A stretch of 64,000 nt of DNA from Psoroptes ovis (GCA_002943765.1 PQWQ01000042.1:1-64000); one strand, 5' to 3'. Shown: positions 35,805-46,110, counted from the stretch's first letter. Made by a program: numbers and translations. Notes: generated by a model from the letters alone, not told the origin.

Positions 35805-35935
35805 TTGATTGGTGAATGCTTGTATCGATTTCTATTTTCTTAAATAATCGATCAACGCACAGAGACACACTGAAACACGCATCAACGCTCGCACACACAC
35901 CAAAAATCAAATTATTTCGTTCAATCGCCCAAGTG

Positions 35936-36288
35936 ATGGCAAGAAGCTTTACGAGTTGGCAAACCAATAGAGTCCAACAATTATCGAGCAAATTATCATC
36001 AAATTTTGTATTAAATTTTGTCCTAATTTTATTATTAATATTACCACAAGATCCATTTGTATTGAGTAATAATTGTAATAATTCAAATAATAAATGTATT
36101 TCAAGAATTAATTCAGTACAAGCATTGCCAATTGGCTTACAATTTATTGATGATTGGATTGTAAATAAACTAAATTTATCTCGAATTAAACAGCTGAATA
36201 AATCGAAATCGAATAACGATGTTACGAATGTAATTGAAACATATTTATTGGAAAATAATTCTGATAATTCGATTAATTACATTTCATC

Positions 36289-36320
<32 letters not shown>

Positions 36321-38144
36321 TTTCCAATGAAAATTTCGATAATCATCATCATCATATTTTAACGAATGATTCTAGCAGTGTAATCCTTTCGCAGCCTATT
36401 GTCATTGATGATGACCAACATTTACATGATCATCATAAAGTGAATCAAAGTTCAAAGGTAGGTAGTTTTTAGTTTAAATATTTTTATATTTTATTAAACT
36501 TATAATCCTTAAAAAAAAGTTTTCATTCGCAATTGAAATTGTCTTACGAATCTTATTATTCATTTATTGTTGCTTGGTCATTGGATATCTTTGTGACGAA
36601 TATTTTGTCCCATCCTTGAGTAGTATTGGTCAAAGTATGTTTCACTATTTTTATGACCTTAAATTTAAATATTGACCATATTTTTAATTTCCATAGCTTT
36701 GAATCTACGCGAAGATCTTATTGGGGCAATATTAATACCATTCGGTACATCTGGTCCTGAAATATTCTCTTCAGCCGTCGGTGTATTTTTTACTGAAAAT
36801 GATATCGGTACAGGTGCAATTATTGGTAGCGGTGTATTCAATATATTGGCCATACCTGCAGCATGTGGTTTGGCTGCTGCATATTTTCTGGGCAAATCAA
36901 TACATCTGCAAAAAAATGCCATACTTCGTGACTTGACTTTTTATTTCATTTCGATCATTGTCTTAATATTGGCCATTAAAGACAATAAAGTTGATTTGTA
37001 AGTTTTTGATTTTGATTTTTTTTTGAGGCTAAAGGTTTAACACACAAATATTTTCGTCAAACAATAGTATCGATTCGCTGCTATTCACAATTTTATTTGT
37101 GGTCTATATTGGTGTCATGTTCTATAATGGACCGCATGAACATGTACAAAAAACCAATGTTGATAAGTCTAATCAAATTTCAAGTGAATCTAATCAAACG
37201 ATATCATTTCCAAGACAAGATATCTCATCATCGCCAAGACAAAATAATCCGCATCGATTACCGATTAACCACAGTGATCAAAATGATTTAAAGCTCAAAG
37301 AAAATTCGAATAAATTCAATGAAGCTCAACATCAAGCCCGCAAATCAGAATTTAGCCGTGAACATGGTTCAATGTTGGAAGTGTTTTTCGAAGATTTCAT
37401 TCAACAACAGCAACAGCTGAGATTAACGATAGTTAAATCTGAATATGAAATATTGAATAATGATGATGATGATGATGGTGATGATAATGGTGTTGGATTT
37501 ATTGATCATTTCATATTACGTATTTTATTGATGCCTTTCATTATTATTTATTCACTTACTATGCCTTCAAGATATCCGGTGATTACTTTCTTGTTCTCAA
37601 TCATATGGTTATCGCTGTTATCATATGTAACTGTATGGTCAATCAGTGGTTTAAGTAAGTTTTTGAATATTTCCAAGAAATTTTAAAACATGATTTTTTC
37701 ATTTTTTTCTGACCTATAAATATAGGTGATATGATTGGCATACCATCAACCATTTCAGGTATGACAATCTTAGCAGCCGGATCTGCCGTTCCGGATCTTG
37801 TAACATCGATAATTGTAATAAAAAAAACTGGCCAGGCATCGATGGGTATTTGTGCAGCGATAGCATCAAATATTTTTGCCATCCTATTAGGTCTTGGCCT
37901 ACCATGGGCCATTCAATTCACAATGAATTGGATACGAACGGGAAATTATCAATTATCATCGATTGCACTGCAAAGCAGTGCATTGCCATTTACATCAATT
38001 CTATTATTAGCTATAGTTGCTTCACTTTATGCTACATTTAGACATTGTAACTGGGAAGTATCGAAAAAATTTTCATTAATATGTTCAATATTACACATTT
38101 TGTTTATAATTATTAGTTTATCATTAGAGTTATCACTAAGCTGA
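35936..38144 (+). CDS. SLC24-type cation/calcium exchanger (NCKX-like)
   Basis: Five exons: 35936-36457, 36520-36634, 36697-36997, 37068-37654, 37726-38144, encoding about 647 residues from ATG 35936 (an in-frame ATG at 35816 would add 40). An N-terminal hydrophobic segment is followed by a Ser/His-rich extracellular-type region. The first alpha repeat (CDEYFVPSLSSIG, LIPFGTSGPEIFSSAVGVFF, GAIIGSGVFNILAI) retains the essential Glu (about 234). A charged loop with Gln and Asp runs is the cytosolic linker. The second alpha repeat (GMTILAAGSAVPDLVTSIIV, AAIASNIFAILLGLGLPWAI) retains Asp (about 532). The family swaps Na+ for Ca2+, and NCKX members co-transport K+. The Asp that usually follows GSNIF or GSNVF and is needed for K+ dependence is Ala here (about 560), so K+ use is doubtful. 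The gene converges on the Ser-rich gene with 55 bp between stop codons. Confidence 0.88.
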
Positions 38145-38199
38145 CAATAATTTATTATTAAATATGTTTATTTAATTTATATTAATGTTAATAAATAGA

Positions 38200-39042
38200 T
38201 CATTTATGTGCCGATTTTCGACGATTATTTGCTCGATTTTTGATTTTACCACCAATTACATTCGATTTGGACGATTGATTAATCGATTTAACAGCACCAC
38301 TCCATTGGGACTTTGATTGAAATTTCGAAGATAGATTCGATGATGATTTGACTTCACTTGAACCCGAAACGTATGCAGTATCTATCGATGCAGATGTTTT
38401 TCTACCGAACAAACAACTTGGTAATCCTTGATTATTACATGATGTTGATTGTTGTTCATAATAATTATGGCTGCTACTGCTGCTACAATCATTATTCGAT
38501 GTCGCCGAGGATGGTGAACATGCACTTGAGCCCGAAATATAAGTTGTATTCAAAGATTTTTGCCTCTTCGGATCATAGGGAACGCTTGTTGCTTGAGAAC
38601 ATGCACTTGAGCCAGAAACATAGGTTGTATTCAAAGATTTTTGCCTCTTCGGATCATAGGGACCGTTGGTCGCTTGAGAACATGAGCTCGATCCAGACGT
38701 ATATTTTGTATCGAGTTGATGATGGTGGTTATTGTTTGCTTGTGATAATGCAATATCAACAATTTCATCGACAGCATGAAACAATTTCGAACCAATGGTT
38801 GATTCGATTCCATCCTCCAAATTATTTGTTGTTGTCATATATGATGATGTTCCACTGCATTTACTTTTATTACATGATGTCTTCGATACTGAAGAATATG
38901 ATGATGATGTCGATGATGATGATGATGATGAACACATTGAACAACATTTTTTCGTTTGAAATGATGATGAATTACATGAACACGACAGGCCACTGGCGCC
39001 ACTAGTACTGGTAGTTTTTTTACCACTGGAATATCGAGACAT
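38200..39042 (-). CDS. Unrecognised Ser-rich protein with 27-residue repeats
   Basis: A single open frame gives about 280 residues from MSRYSSGKK. A longer frame starts at 39111, but a splice-acceptor-like TTTTTCTCAG lies within that extension, so I prefer 39042. I do not recognise the family. The N-terminal third is Ser/Cys-rich with CSCNSSS and KKCCSMCSSSS. The middle has a short helical-looking stretch (GSKLFHAVDEIVDIALSQAN). The second half carries tandem 27-residue units containing YDPKRQKSLNTTY followed by SGSSACSQAT, two full and two partial. The C-terminus is basic (KIKNRANNRRKSAHK). No signal peptide or membrane segment is seen. The frame spans 840 bases with family-like repeats preserved at the protein level, which supports coding. 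Its start is 91 bp downstream of the SPRING1 stop on the same strand. Confidence 0.6.
   Translation of the reverse strand: MSRYSSGKKTTSTSGASGLSCSCNSSSFQTKKCCSMCSSSSSSSTSSSYSSVSKTSCNKSKCSGTSSYMTTTNNLEDGIESTIGSKLFHAVDEIVDIALSQANNNHHHQLDTKYTSGSSSCSQATNGPYDPKRQKSLNTTYVSGSSACSQATSVPYDPKRQKSLNTTYISGSSACSPSSATSNNDCSSSSSHNYYEQQSTSCNNQGLPSCLFGRKTSASIDTAYVSGSSEVKSSSNLSSKFQSKSQWSGAVKSINQSSKSNVIGGKIKNRANNRRKSAHK
38521..38700 (-). repeat. 81 bp tandem repeat inside the Ser-rich gene
   Basis: TGCACTTGAG recurs at 38521 and 38602, and TGAGCTCGAT at 38683, giving an exact 81 bp period. The first two units are nearly identical, differing at a handful of bases, several at third positions. The third is partial. 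Because 81 is a multiple of three, the repeat adds 27-residue units without shifting the frame. Confidence 0.9.
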
Positions 39043-39132
39043 TTGAAATATTTTCCAAATATTTTCTGTCTGAGAAAAATATGGAATGAAATGGATCGAA
39101 ATCTGAATCATGATTTATATTTTATTCTTTAA

Positions 39133-39881
39133 TTATGTTATTTCAAATTTAAAACAATATTTTGTTCGAGAATTTCGATAAGTATTTTCATGCGCAACCG
39201 ATGATGATGATGTACGACATTTATTCAAACAAAATTCGTAAGGGTCATTTATCGAAGTTAAAAATATTTTAAACGATGCTTTATTGTTCATATCGATATC
39301 GTTCAAGTTATTATGACTATCAGCGATCAATCGATCCAATTGATCGCGGTTTTCGGCTGATAAACAACAAGATATACAAAATTCATATATTTCACAGCAA
39401 CCATTTGTCTATAAATTGAATGAAAAGTGATTAAATTTTCAAGATTTGACCCTAATCAATAAAATACCTGACATGTATCACAAATAAATCTTCTCCTTCG
39501 ACTCAAATCACCATTACAGCAGCCATTCGGAGAAATTTCATTTCGGCGACAAATATAACCACGATCATCGGTCACTAATAATTTTCCTTGAGCTGAGTTT
39601 CTACATTTAATTGAATCATCATTGCTGGTGATGATTATTGAATTCCTATTATTTGTTCGATTCATAACTGATGATAATTCAAGTTTATCGCCATTATTAT
39701 CATCGGCAATCATTGTTACATTTTCAAAGGTTATTGTGTTGACATTTTTTCCGCTATTTTTCATTGATAATGTCATGAAATTAATTATTATTGAATAACC
39801 GAGAAATGATATTACAATTAAAACCAGTGAAATGTAAATGAATCTTTTTTTTCTTAAATATTTATTGAAATTGACAAACAT
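39133..39881 (-). CDS. SPRING1: SPRING1 (C12orf49) homologue, SREBP-pathway regulator
   Basis: Two exons: 39881-39468 and 39408-39133, with a 59 bp intron in phase 0, encoding about 229 residues (human about 205). A short basic N-terminus precedes one membrane segment (FIYISLVLIVISFLGYSIII), consistent with a type II Golgi protein. The conserved lumenal Cys-rich domain begins CRNSAQGKLLVTDDRGYIC. It continues NGCCN, CDTCQ joined across the intron to TNGCCEIYEFCISCCL, and ends with FCLNKCRTSSSSVAHENTYR. The vertebrate protein promotes site-1 protease activity and so SREBP processing. A minus-strand AATAAA at 39126-39121 lies just past the stop. The gene is head to head with DCAF4, 235 bp apart. 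Confidence 0.93.
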
Positions 39882-40116
39882 TTATACATTAAATTGTCTC
39901 AAGAATTGTTTGGATGATATCAAATTAATTTAAATGAATTAATCATGGGATTGTTACCTCGAAATGTTTTCATAAGACTTTCTGCGATTATTCAATAGAT
40001 GGCGTGAATATTTGTTTACATTTTTTTCCCATCATTTAGTCACATGTGATTTACATCATTCAGATTTCGAAAGGAATTATTTCGTCATCATAATTTGAAA
40101 TTTAAATCTTTAAAAA
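39882..40116. promoter_or_regulatory. Compact bidirectional SPRING1/DCAF4 promoter
   Basis: 235 bp between divergent start codons. It contains an AGATGGCGTGAA box near 39998 and a perfect palindromic E-box, TCACATGTGA, at 40040-40049. No TATA box fits either gene. The short distance implies shared regulatory DNA. The binding factors are not known from sequence alone. Confidence 0.55.
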
Positions 40117-41388
40117 ATGACTAATTTAAATGATTATAATTATCAATTAGTATCGATGAATGGTCAACAATCATGGTTCAATATGGATACATCAAGAATG
40201 ACACCCGAAACAGCAAAACGATTCAAAATGATGAATGATAAGAAATGTGCCAAGATGAATATGCAAAATTATCAAAATAAAATCAAAGAAAATATTCGAT
40301 CAATACCGAAATCATTTTTAGATTATCAAATTTATCCTAAGAAGAGAAAAATTTTGGAGTTTTCCGGTCTTCACTATTATCTTAAATCCAATTTCAACAA
40401 AGTGATTGCTAAACGTAAAATTGATAGACCTTACATTAATTTTTCAACAAGAAAATTTTTCCATGGAAATCAATCTGAAGCATATAATTGCCCTAAAAGT
40501 TCTCAACTCATTTTCACCGATAATAATAATGAAATATATCATCTAGAATCTACTGAAATCACATGTTTCTCGGAACTAACATATAACTTTTTAAATTGTG
40601 AATCTTTGATCAAAACATATAGAACTGATGTTATGAGTTTATTTCAAACAATCACTTGTTATAGGTATAGAGACGAAATTTATTGCGATTATGCGGAATA
40701 CAATTTAGTCAGTAATGGTTCATTGGTTATTTTTTACAAGCATCGTCGGAATTTAAATGAAAACTCATACGGGAATGATGATTTATCATTCGAATGTAAA
40801 ATTTTGATGGCAGCATATCCCAATTTGCCAAAAATGATTGATTTCAATAATTATCCTTATCCGAATGATAATTGTGCTGTGATAGCTTATCGAGATAATA
40901 GCTTAGCATTTGTAGATTTGAATAAATTTGATGATCAAAAAAGATCATTATTTTATACAAGAACAAAATTGAATGATGTTTGTAAATATGGAGAAAATCA
41001 AATGATTGCATCTGGTTTCAATCATTATTTGAAATTATTTGATAAACGAATGTTTAATCGATCAGTCATCGATTATAAAGAACATATTAATGAATGTAAT
41101 TTTCATCAAATAAATATTGATCATAAAAATAATTTACTAATAAGTTCTGGTTCTGATAATATTGTACGATTTTGGAACATATCCAATGGTAATCTTTGTC
41201 ATAGTTTGAATTTTTTTGATTATTATACAAATGATGATGTTTTAAGATATGAACATCGAGCAAGGCAAGCATATTTTGCTGAAAATTTTTCCTTATACCA
41301 TCCCGATGATAATCCAATCATTAAAAACAAAGATACATTAATATTATTTGATGGTTTTGAATTTAAATTTTTAACTAATGAATTTTGA
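40117..41388 (+). CDS. DCAF4: DCAF4-like WD40 protein
   Basis: A single uninterrupted frame encodes about 423 residues. The N-terminus (QQSWFNMDTSRM followed by a Lys/Met-rich helix, KRFKMMNDKKCAKMN) resembles the FYFDP-type opening of DCAF4. Weak WD40 blades follow. The clearest part is near the C-terminus: GFNHYLKLFDKRMFN, then KEHINECNFHQINIDHKNNL, then SGSDNIVRFWNISNGNLCHS. These align by eye with the last blades of DCAF4 (a kLWDlR strand, a GHVNe turn and a GqDcytRiWsl strand). DCAF4 proteins are substrate receptors of CUL4-DDB1 ubiquitin ligases. Other propeller families are possible because the first blades are diverged. The lack of introns is unusual for a gene this size in the window. 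Confidence 0.7.
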   Translation: MTNLNDYNYQLVSMNGQQSWFNMDTSRMTPETAKRFKMMNDKKCAKMNMQNYQNKIKENIRSIPKSFLDYQIYPKKRKILEFSGLHYYLKSNFNKVIAKRKIDRPYINFSTRKFFHGNQSEAYNCPKSSQLIFTDNNNEIYHLESTEITCFSELTYNFLNCESLIKTYRTDVMSLFQTITCYRYRDEIYCDYAEYNLVSNGSLVIFYKHRRNLNENSYGNDDLSFECKILMAAYPNLPKMIDFNNYPYPNDNCAVIAYRDNSLAFVDLNKFDDQKRSLFYTRTKLNDVCKYGENQMIASGFNHYLKLFDKRMFNRSVIDYKEHINECNFHQINIDHKNNLLISSGSDNIVRFWNISNGNLCHSLNFFDYYTNDDVLRYEHRARQAYFAENFSLYHPDDNPIIKNKDTLILFDGFEFKFLTNEF

Positions 41389-41973
41389 ATTTTAATTGAT
41401 TTTCTCACAAAAAATTTCCAATATTCATAATCATTGTTATAAATAAATTTTCATTTTTGACCATGTTTCCACCGATAAAAAAATAAATAAATAAAAATTC
41501 AAGTCTCAAAGGATTAATTGGATTATTAATTATGAATGAAAGCGTACAACATAATTCTTATCAATCGAAATGAATTGGCCAAAAAGTGTCAAACAGAAAA
41601 AAAAATTCATAATTAATTCATTGAATCCATCGTGTTGAATTCATAAAAATTGGTCGAAAAATTGGTTAAAATTAATACAAATACTCCTGTCACATATTTT
41701 TCATAAAATATTTTTGATTGACATACGCTTAGTTTTCAATGCTTTCAATTAATATTTACAAGTGACATTTTTCAAAATGAAAACAGCGCGTCAAATTTTT
41801 GAAAATTAAAAATGTTTATATACGGGAAATTATGAAAAGTAAACATCGACGATTGACAACCAGAGAGAAATTGTCAATTTCAATGAAATTTTTGAATGAA
41901 TTCTTTCCATCATTTCATTCAATGAATGATGAATTTGTTTTATTTTTTATGCAAAAAAAAAAATCTCATTGTA

Positions 41974-42053
41974 TTAGGTTCTCCGAAAAGTTCATTCGGC
42001 TTAATCAAATAAAGTTGCCCATGAAAATCAGCCAAAACTTTTCGGACAATATA
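41974..42053 (+). mobile_element. ~80 bp mariner-like palindromic MITE, copy 15
   Basis: TTAGGTTCTCCGAAAAGTTC, ATTCGGCTTAATCAAATAAA, GTTGCCCATGAAAATCAGCC, and AACTTTTCGGACAATATAA at the right end. Confidence 0.92.
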
Positions 42054-43912
42054 ATATTTTCTCTGGTTCACTGTCAATGTCAAAATACTAAAATATTTAA
42101 AAAAATAATGCTTTTCAATGTTTGTTTTGACAAGTATAAAAACAACAACACATCGACATTGATCCTTTGATACAGAGGGTAAGTGAATGATTGTTGTCAT
42201 ATATTTTTTTAATTATGCAACTAGCGAACATATTTTTTCCATCATCATCATCATCGTTGAATTGATCGGATCGATCCATTGAATGCTTTGGATGATAATT
42301 TCGTAGTGTTTGTCAGAGGGGTTTTAACAGGGTTTGCTTTGAAATTATCATCCTCATCATATTCATAGCCAGTGTGATATGTTCAAGCTAATCATAATCA
42401 TCGTCAAAATCATCATATTTTGACACACGTGTCCACTGTTAATTTTAAATTCATCATTTCATATCATCCAAAGATGATTGACGATGTCTTTCAATGATCA
42501 ACGATGATGATGATAATGATTATCATCAGTGAAATCATTTACATTATTTATAAGGTCGTCGTCGACGATCAAAAAAATGAAATTTATTCAAGTTCTTGAT
42601 ATCCAATGAAATTTCTGCTTCTGATGATGATAATGGAAACGATGCCTGATGAATTTTCAGGGCCACTTGGGATCATCGACAAAATGTCAAGGTAGGAAAA
42701 TGTATTTCCATCATTTATGACTGAATATGGATCCATAGCTTTATGATTGAATGTGGACCTCAGAAAAAGGCCGAAAAAATGGCTGAAATTTTAATTTTTC
42801 TGAATTTTTGAATTTCATTTTATAGAAATTATTTTATTCTTCGGATGCAGAATTCTCTGGCATCTTTGATGGATTCACCAAGGCGATAATATTGCAGATA
42901 ATTCCCTCAGCCCAAAATGATGATGATGACAATAGAGTCCATAGTTATCATTGTTATTATTATTATTAATATTATTAAAAAATATGAATTGAAAAAAAAA
43001 CTGATAATTCATAATTTCATTTATTATATGATAAAAATGATATGATAAAAAACAAAACAACAAAAAATTCAACGTAGACACGTGTCAAAAAGAAAAAAAT
43101 TTTGATATTTTTTTCTCTCAGTTCTTTGGGATCTAACAATAAATGAATCAATGAAATATGAAAAAAATTCAATTAAATATTTTATTCCAATGAATATCCC
43201 AGCCAACTAACACATTCATTCATTCATTGAATTGAATTTGAATTCAATTCAATAATAGAAGAATGTATTCATTCATTCATTCATTGATATTGAAGAAGAA
43301 GAATTTTCGTTAAAAGATAAGAAGAGACAATGTTATCATTGAATGAATAAAATATTATGCAACGAAATAAATATTTTTGGCGATGCCAATGATACAATGA
43401 CAATGGCAAAATGGCATCATCAATGGTAGTAAATTATCATTGTTATTCCATGATAATGTATATGATATGATGTGTTCGCGTGTTATGATGATGATAATAT
43501 TTAATATTGAAAATTTGAATTTTGAATTTTCAATTTCAGAATTTTGAATTTAATGAATACACACATATGAAAAGCTGTCATGGATTTTTTTGAATATTTT
43601 TAATGATTGAATCTTTGAATTTTCATTCAATTTCATTGAAAAACCTTATTCAAAAGACTTAATCCCATCGAATAAATTTGAATACGATCAAATGACATTT
43701 AAAAATCAATTTTTGCATATAATCACAATTGATATCATCTCGAATAGAATCAAATGATGATGTGGCCAATGATATTCCGAAAATCTAATTTGAATAATGG
43801 TTTTTTTTTCATTCATTCAGGCAAAGTTGTATCAATTTCAATTGTGGCCAATGAACAGTGGCACAGTAAATTATCAGTTGAAATTTCAGAATTAAATTTT
43901 CGTATGTGGTAT

Positions 43913-44036
43913 TACAGGATTTTAAAGTTTTAATTCGTAATTTTAAAATTAAATTTCATAATTTTACGATTGAAAATTTCATTCAAAACTACGAAAATCA
44001 ACTTTAAAACTCTGAATAAAAACTTTAAACTCTGTA
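43913..44036. mobile_element. TACAGGG-ended palindromic element, copy 4
   Basis: Starts TACAGGATTTTAAAGTTTTA and ends AACTTTAAACTCTGTA. The interior shows TTCGTAATTTTAAAATT and AAAACTACGAAAATC arms. It is 124 bp long, the same as copies 2, 3 and 5. Confidence 0.88.
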
Positions 44037-44810
44037 TAATCATATCGAATCAGTTTACCAACTGTAGTAATCAGTGGTAATCACTGCCACTATTGTCAAT
44101 ATTTACCCAATATTTGCCAATTTTGTTAAATTGAAATGAATTTCAAAATTAAATTCAGATCATTTTCCTACCATAATTAGTGAACGGATTTGGAATTTCA
44201 ACGAAAATAATTTGAATAATTTGATAGCATCTTTGATCGAACGTATGTATGCACTTTCCTGTATATTCCCTCATTATCTTTTTGCACGCGACTTTATTTG
44301 TGGATTTTTCATTTTGGCTGGTTCTTTCTATGACATAGAGTCTGTATGTGAACATCATTAAAATTAATGGTGAAAAATACAAATTCTCGTGTTTCGTGCG
44401 TTTAGTTCTGCAGGGTTCAGCATCCTTTTCGATTGGGTACCTGTGCCCAATTTGCAAAGAATTCAAAGCAAATTATAATGAGCAACCACACCAGCTCATT
44501 GCCTATTGCTGAACCCATCAATTTTCTCGAATCGAAACATTTATTTAGCGATCGATCATTTTTGAAATTTGAAGTAAAACAAAATGAAATGTCATTGATT
44601 ATTAAGGGCTGCTGTTGTTTACTGGTCGCCAGCTGGTTCATTGTAAATCATCCATTTTATTTCTTCTTGATCGTATAACGAATATGTACGTAAGTAATGA
44701 GAATATTTCATATTTCACCGATCCAAAATACTATAAAACAATCAATTTTTTTGATTGTTTTGTTTTTATTTCGAAGAAAAATTATGATTAAGCACGTGTG
44801 TACATCGATA

Positions 44811-44892
44811 TTAGGTTGTCCGAAAAGTTCATCCGGCTTAATCACGATAGAGTTGCTCATGAAAATCGGCCAAAACTTTTCGGACAATCTAA
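44811..44892 (+). mobile_element. ~80 bp mariner-like palindromic MITE, copy 16
   Basis: TTAGGTTGTCCGAAAAGTTC, ATCCGGCTTAATCACGATAG, AGTTGCTCATGAAAATCGGC, and AACTTTTCGGACAATCTAA, flanked by TA on both sides. It is close to the family consensus. Confidence 0.94.
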
Positions 44893-45489
44893 TAGTTTCA
44901 TATTTGCCCGTTTCAATTTTCTGTCCAATAAGTAAATATACATTCAAGCATCCATCAAATTATGTCGAAAACATTCATGTATATTACTCATGAAAACAAA
45001 TGATAAAAAATTAATGTTTCAAATTTGTATCGACGAGAAAAATAATGAATGAATTCAAATACATTAACGAAACGTGTGCTTTTCCATGGTAAGTTTTGGA
45101 TTTTTTGCATTTCATTCCGGTAATGTGAATGCATTCTCAGAGACTAAAGGTTGATCATCTTTACCATCAATATTTACCCGAAATCAACCAGCTATTGCTT
45201 AAAATTTTGAATTAGAATTTCTTCCATTTGACAGATCAGAATCAAATCAATCAATGCCGAATAAGCGAATGAAAATTCAACGGTTTTAATGAATCAAAAA
45301 CTGGAAAAAATAAATTGAAAATTTACCCTGAAGAATAACATTTTTAATTTGTTTGAATTTTATTTGGGAAAAGTAATTTAAAAATATGTTAGAATGACAG
45401 ATACAGGTACAAATGAAATTTATATAATGAAATGAAAATGAAGAAAAAATCAAGAAAATTAATGCATTTTAATCATTCCAAAAGAAAAA

Positions 45490-45765
45490 TCAATTCGCTG
45501 CTTCAGTATTCATAATCAATGTAATGTTTTCACCTTTCAACAAAATGCAACCAATTTTTTTTCTTGATTGATTTTTTAGATTAACTTCATATGCATCATC
45601 CAATACTAGATTCATATATTCATCAAAACCAATTATATGTCCTTCAATACGTAAATTAACATTTTCATTCAACCAAACTTGAATACGTGCACGATTTTGT
45701 AGATAACGAAATATCAGATTGATTGGTTGTACCATTACTTTTTGTATTTTTTGTCTTCCAGACAT
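45490..45765 (-). CDS. SNRPE: Small nuclear ribonucleoprotein E (Sm-E)
   Basis: A single coding exon encodes 91 residues, matching the 92-residue vertebrate protein almost end to end. The Sm1 motif covers INLIFRYLQNRARIQVWL, IEGHIIGFDEYMNLVLDDA and the AYEVNLKN turn. The Sm2 motif is GCILLKGENITLIMN. Sm-E is one of seven proteins forming the Sm ring on U1, U2, U4 and U5 snRNAs. A splice acceptor (TTATTTTTCAG, boundary at 45803) lies 38 bases upstream of the ATG, so the 5' leader is probably interrupted by an intron. A TATCGATA palindrome lies a further 120 bases upstream. Confidence 0.96.
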   Translation of the reverse strand: MSGRQKIQKVMVQPINLIFRYLQNRARIQVWLNENVNLRIEGHIIGFDEYMNLVLDDAYEVNLKNQSRKKIGCILLKGENITLIMNTEAAN

Positions 45766-45924
45766 TTTCGTTTGGTTGATCGGTGGATTTAATCCTTTTT
45801 TCCCTGAAAAATAAATTAAAATTAATGAAAAATTAAGCAAAATTCAAAATAAAGGTCTGAATTTGACAATTTTTGAAAAGAAAAACACAACGAAAAATAA
45901 TAACATGTGATATATCGTAGCAAA

Positions 45925-45944
45925 CGAAACTATCGATAGTTTCG
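45925..45944. promoter_or_regulatory. 20 bp palindrome containing TATCGATA, upstream of SNRPE
   Basis: CGAAACTATCGATAGTTTCG is a perfect palindrome. Its core TATCGATA equals the DRE motif bound by DREF at housekeeping and replication promoters in Drosophila. It lies about 160 bp upstream of the SNRPE start codon and about 120 bp from the leader acceptor, a natural promoter position. Function in this organism is an inference. Confidence 0.55.
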
Positions 45945-46075
45945 ATATTTTTTTGAGAAATTTAAAAAAAATCGAGACCACCAAAGACCTTTGAATAAAT
46001 TATTCTCTTTACTGACTTTGAATCTGAGTCATTAATGTTTGATAAATACATTTGTCTTTCTTAAATCTCTGATGG

Positions 46076-46110
46076 TATATAAGCTACTTTAGGTTGCTTT
46101 AATTGATCAG
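46076..46110 (+). promoter_or_regulatory. TATA box plus initiator core promoter
   Basis: TATATAAG at 46076-46083 is followed by TCAG at 46107-46110 (initiator A at 46109), a spacing of 33 bases from the first T. Arthropod TATA promoters use a TCA(G/T)T-type initiator about 30 bases downstream, so the pair looks genuine. The first ATG downstream opens the short exon at 46287. Confidence 0.5.

Larger units (their letters stand above)
30972..35935. other. 5 kb gene-free interval upstream of RGL and SLC24
   Basis: Divergent interval between RGL and the SLC24 gene. It holds three ~80 bp palindromic elements (31400, 33901, 35032) and one TACAAGG-type palindrome (33337). A GGAT microsatellite lies at 31831-31858, a GATT run at 35664-35686 and a poly-T at 34274-34295. 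There is also a perfect 13-bp-stem hairpin at 34421-34455. Open frames here are short, low in complexity and overlap on both strands. I see no supported gene. Confidence 0.55.
41389..45489. other. Intergenic region between DCAF4 and SNRPE
   Basis: About 4.1 kb between two convergent genes. It holds two ~80 bp elements (41974-42053, 44811-44892) and one TACAGG-type palindrome (43913-44036). CAT/ATC-rich simple sequence lies at 42240-42560. A segment near 44150-44680 is somewhat less AT-rich and has overlapping open frames on both strands with no recognisable domain. No gene is called. Confidence 0.5.

Noticed and set aside
38358..39005. 215-codon plus-strand frame opposite the Ser-rich gene
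   Set aside because: It is the antisense shadow of the Ser-rich coding repeats and is Met/Tyr-rich nonsense.
44155..44678. Possible gene or decayed retroelement
   Set aside because: Open frames of 74-103 codons on both strands with slightly lower AT content, but no motif, splice pattern or element ends could be recognised.
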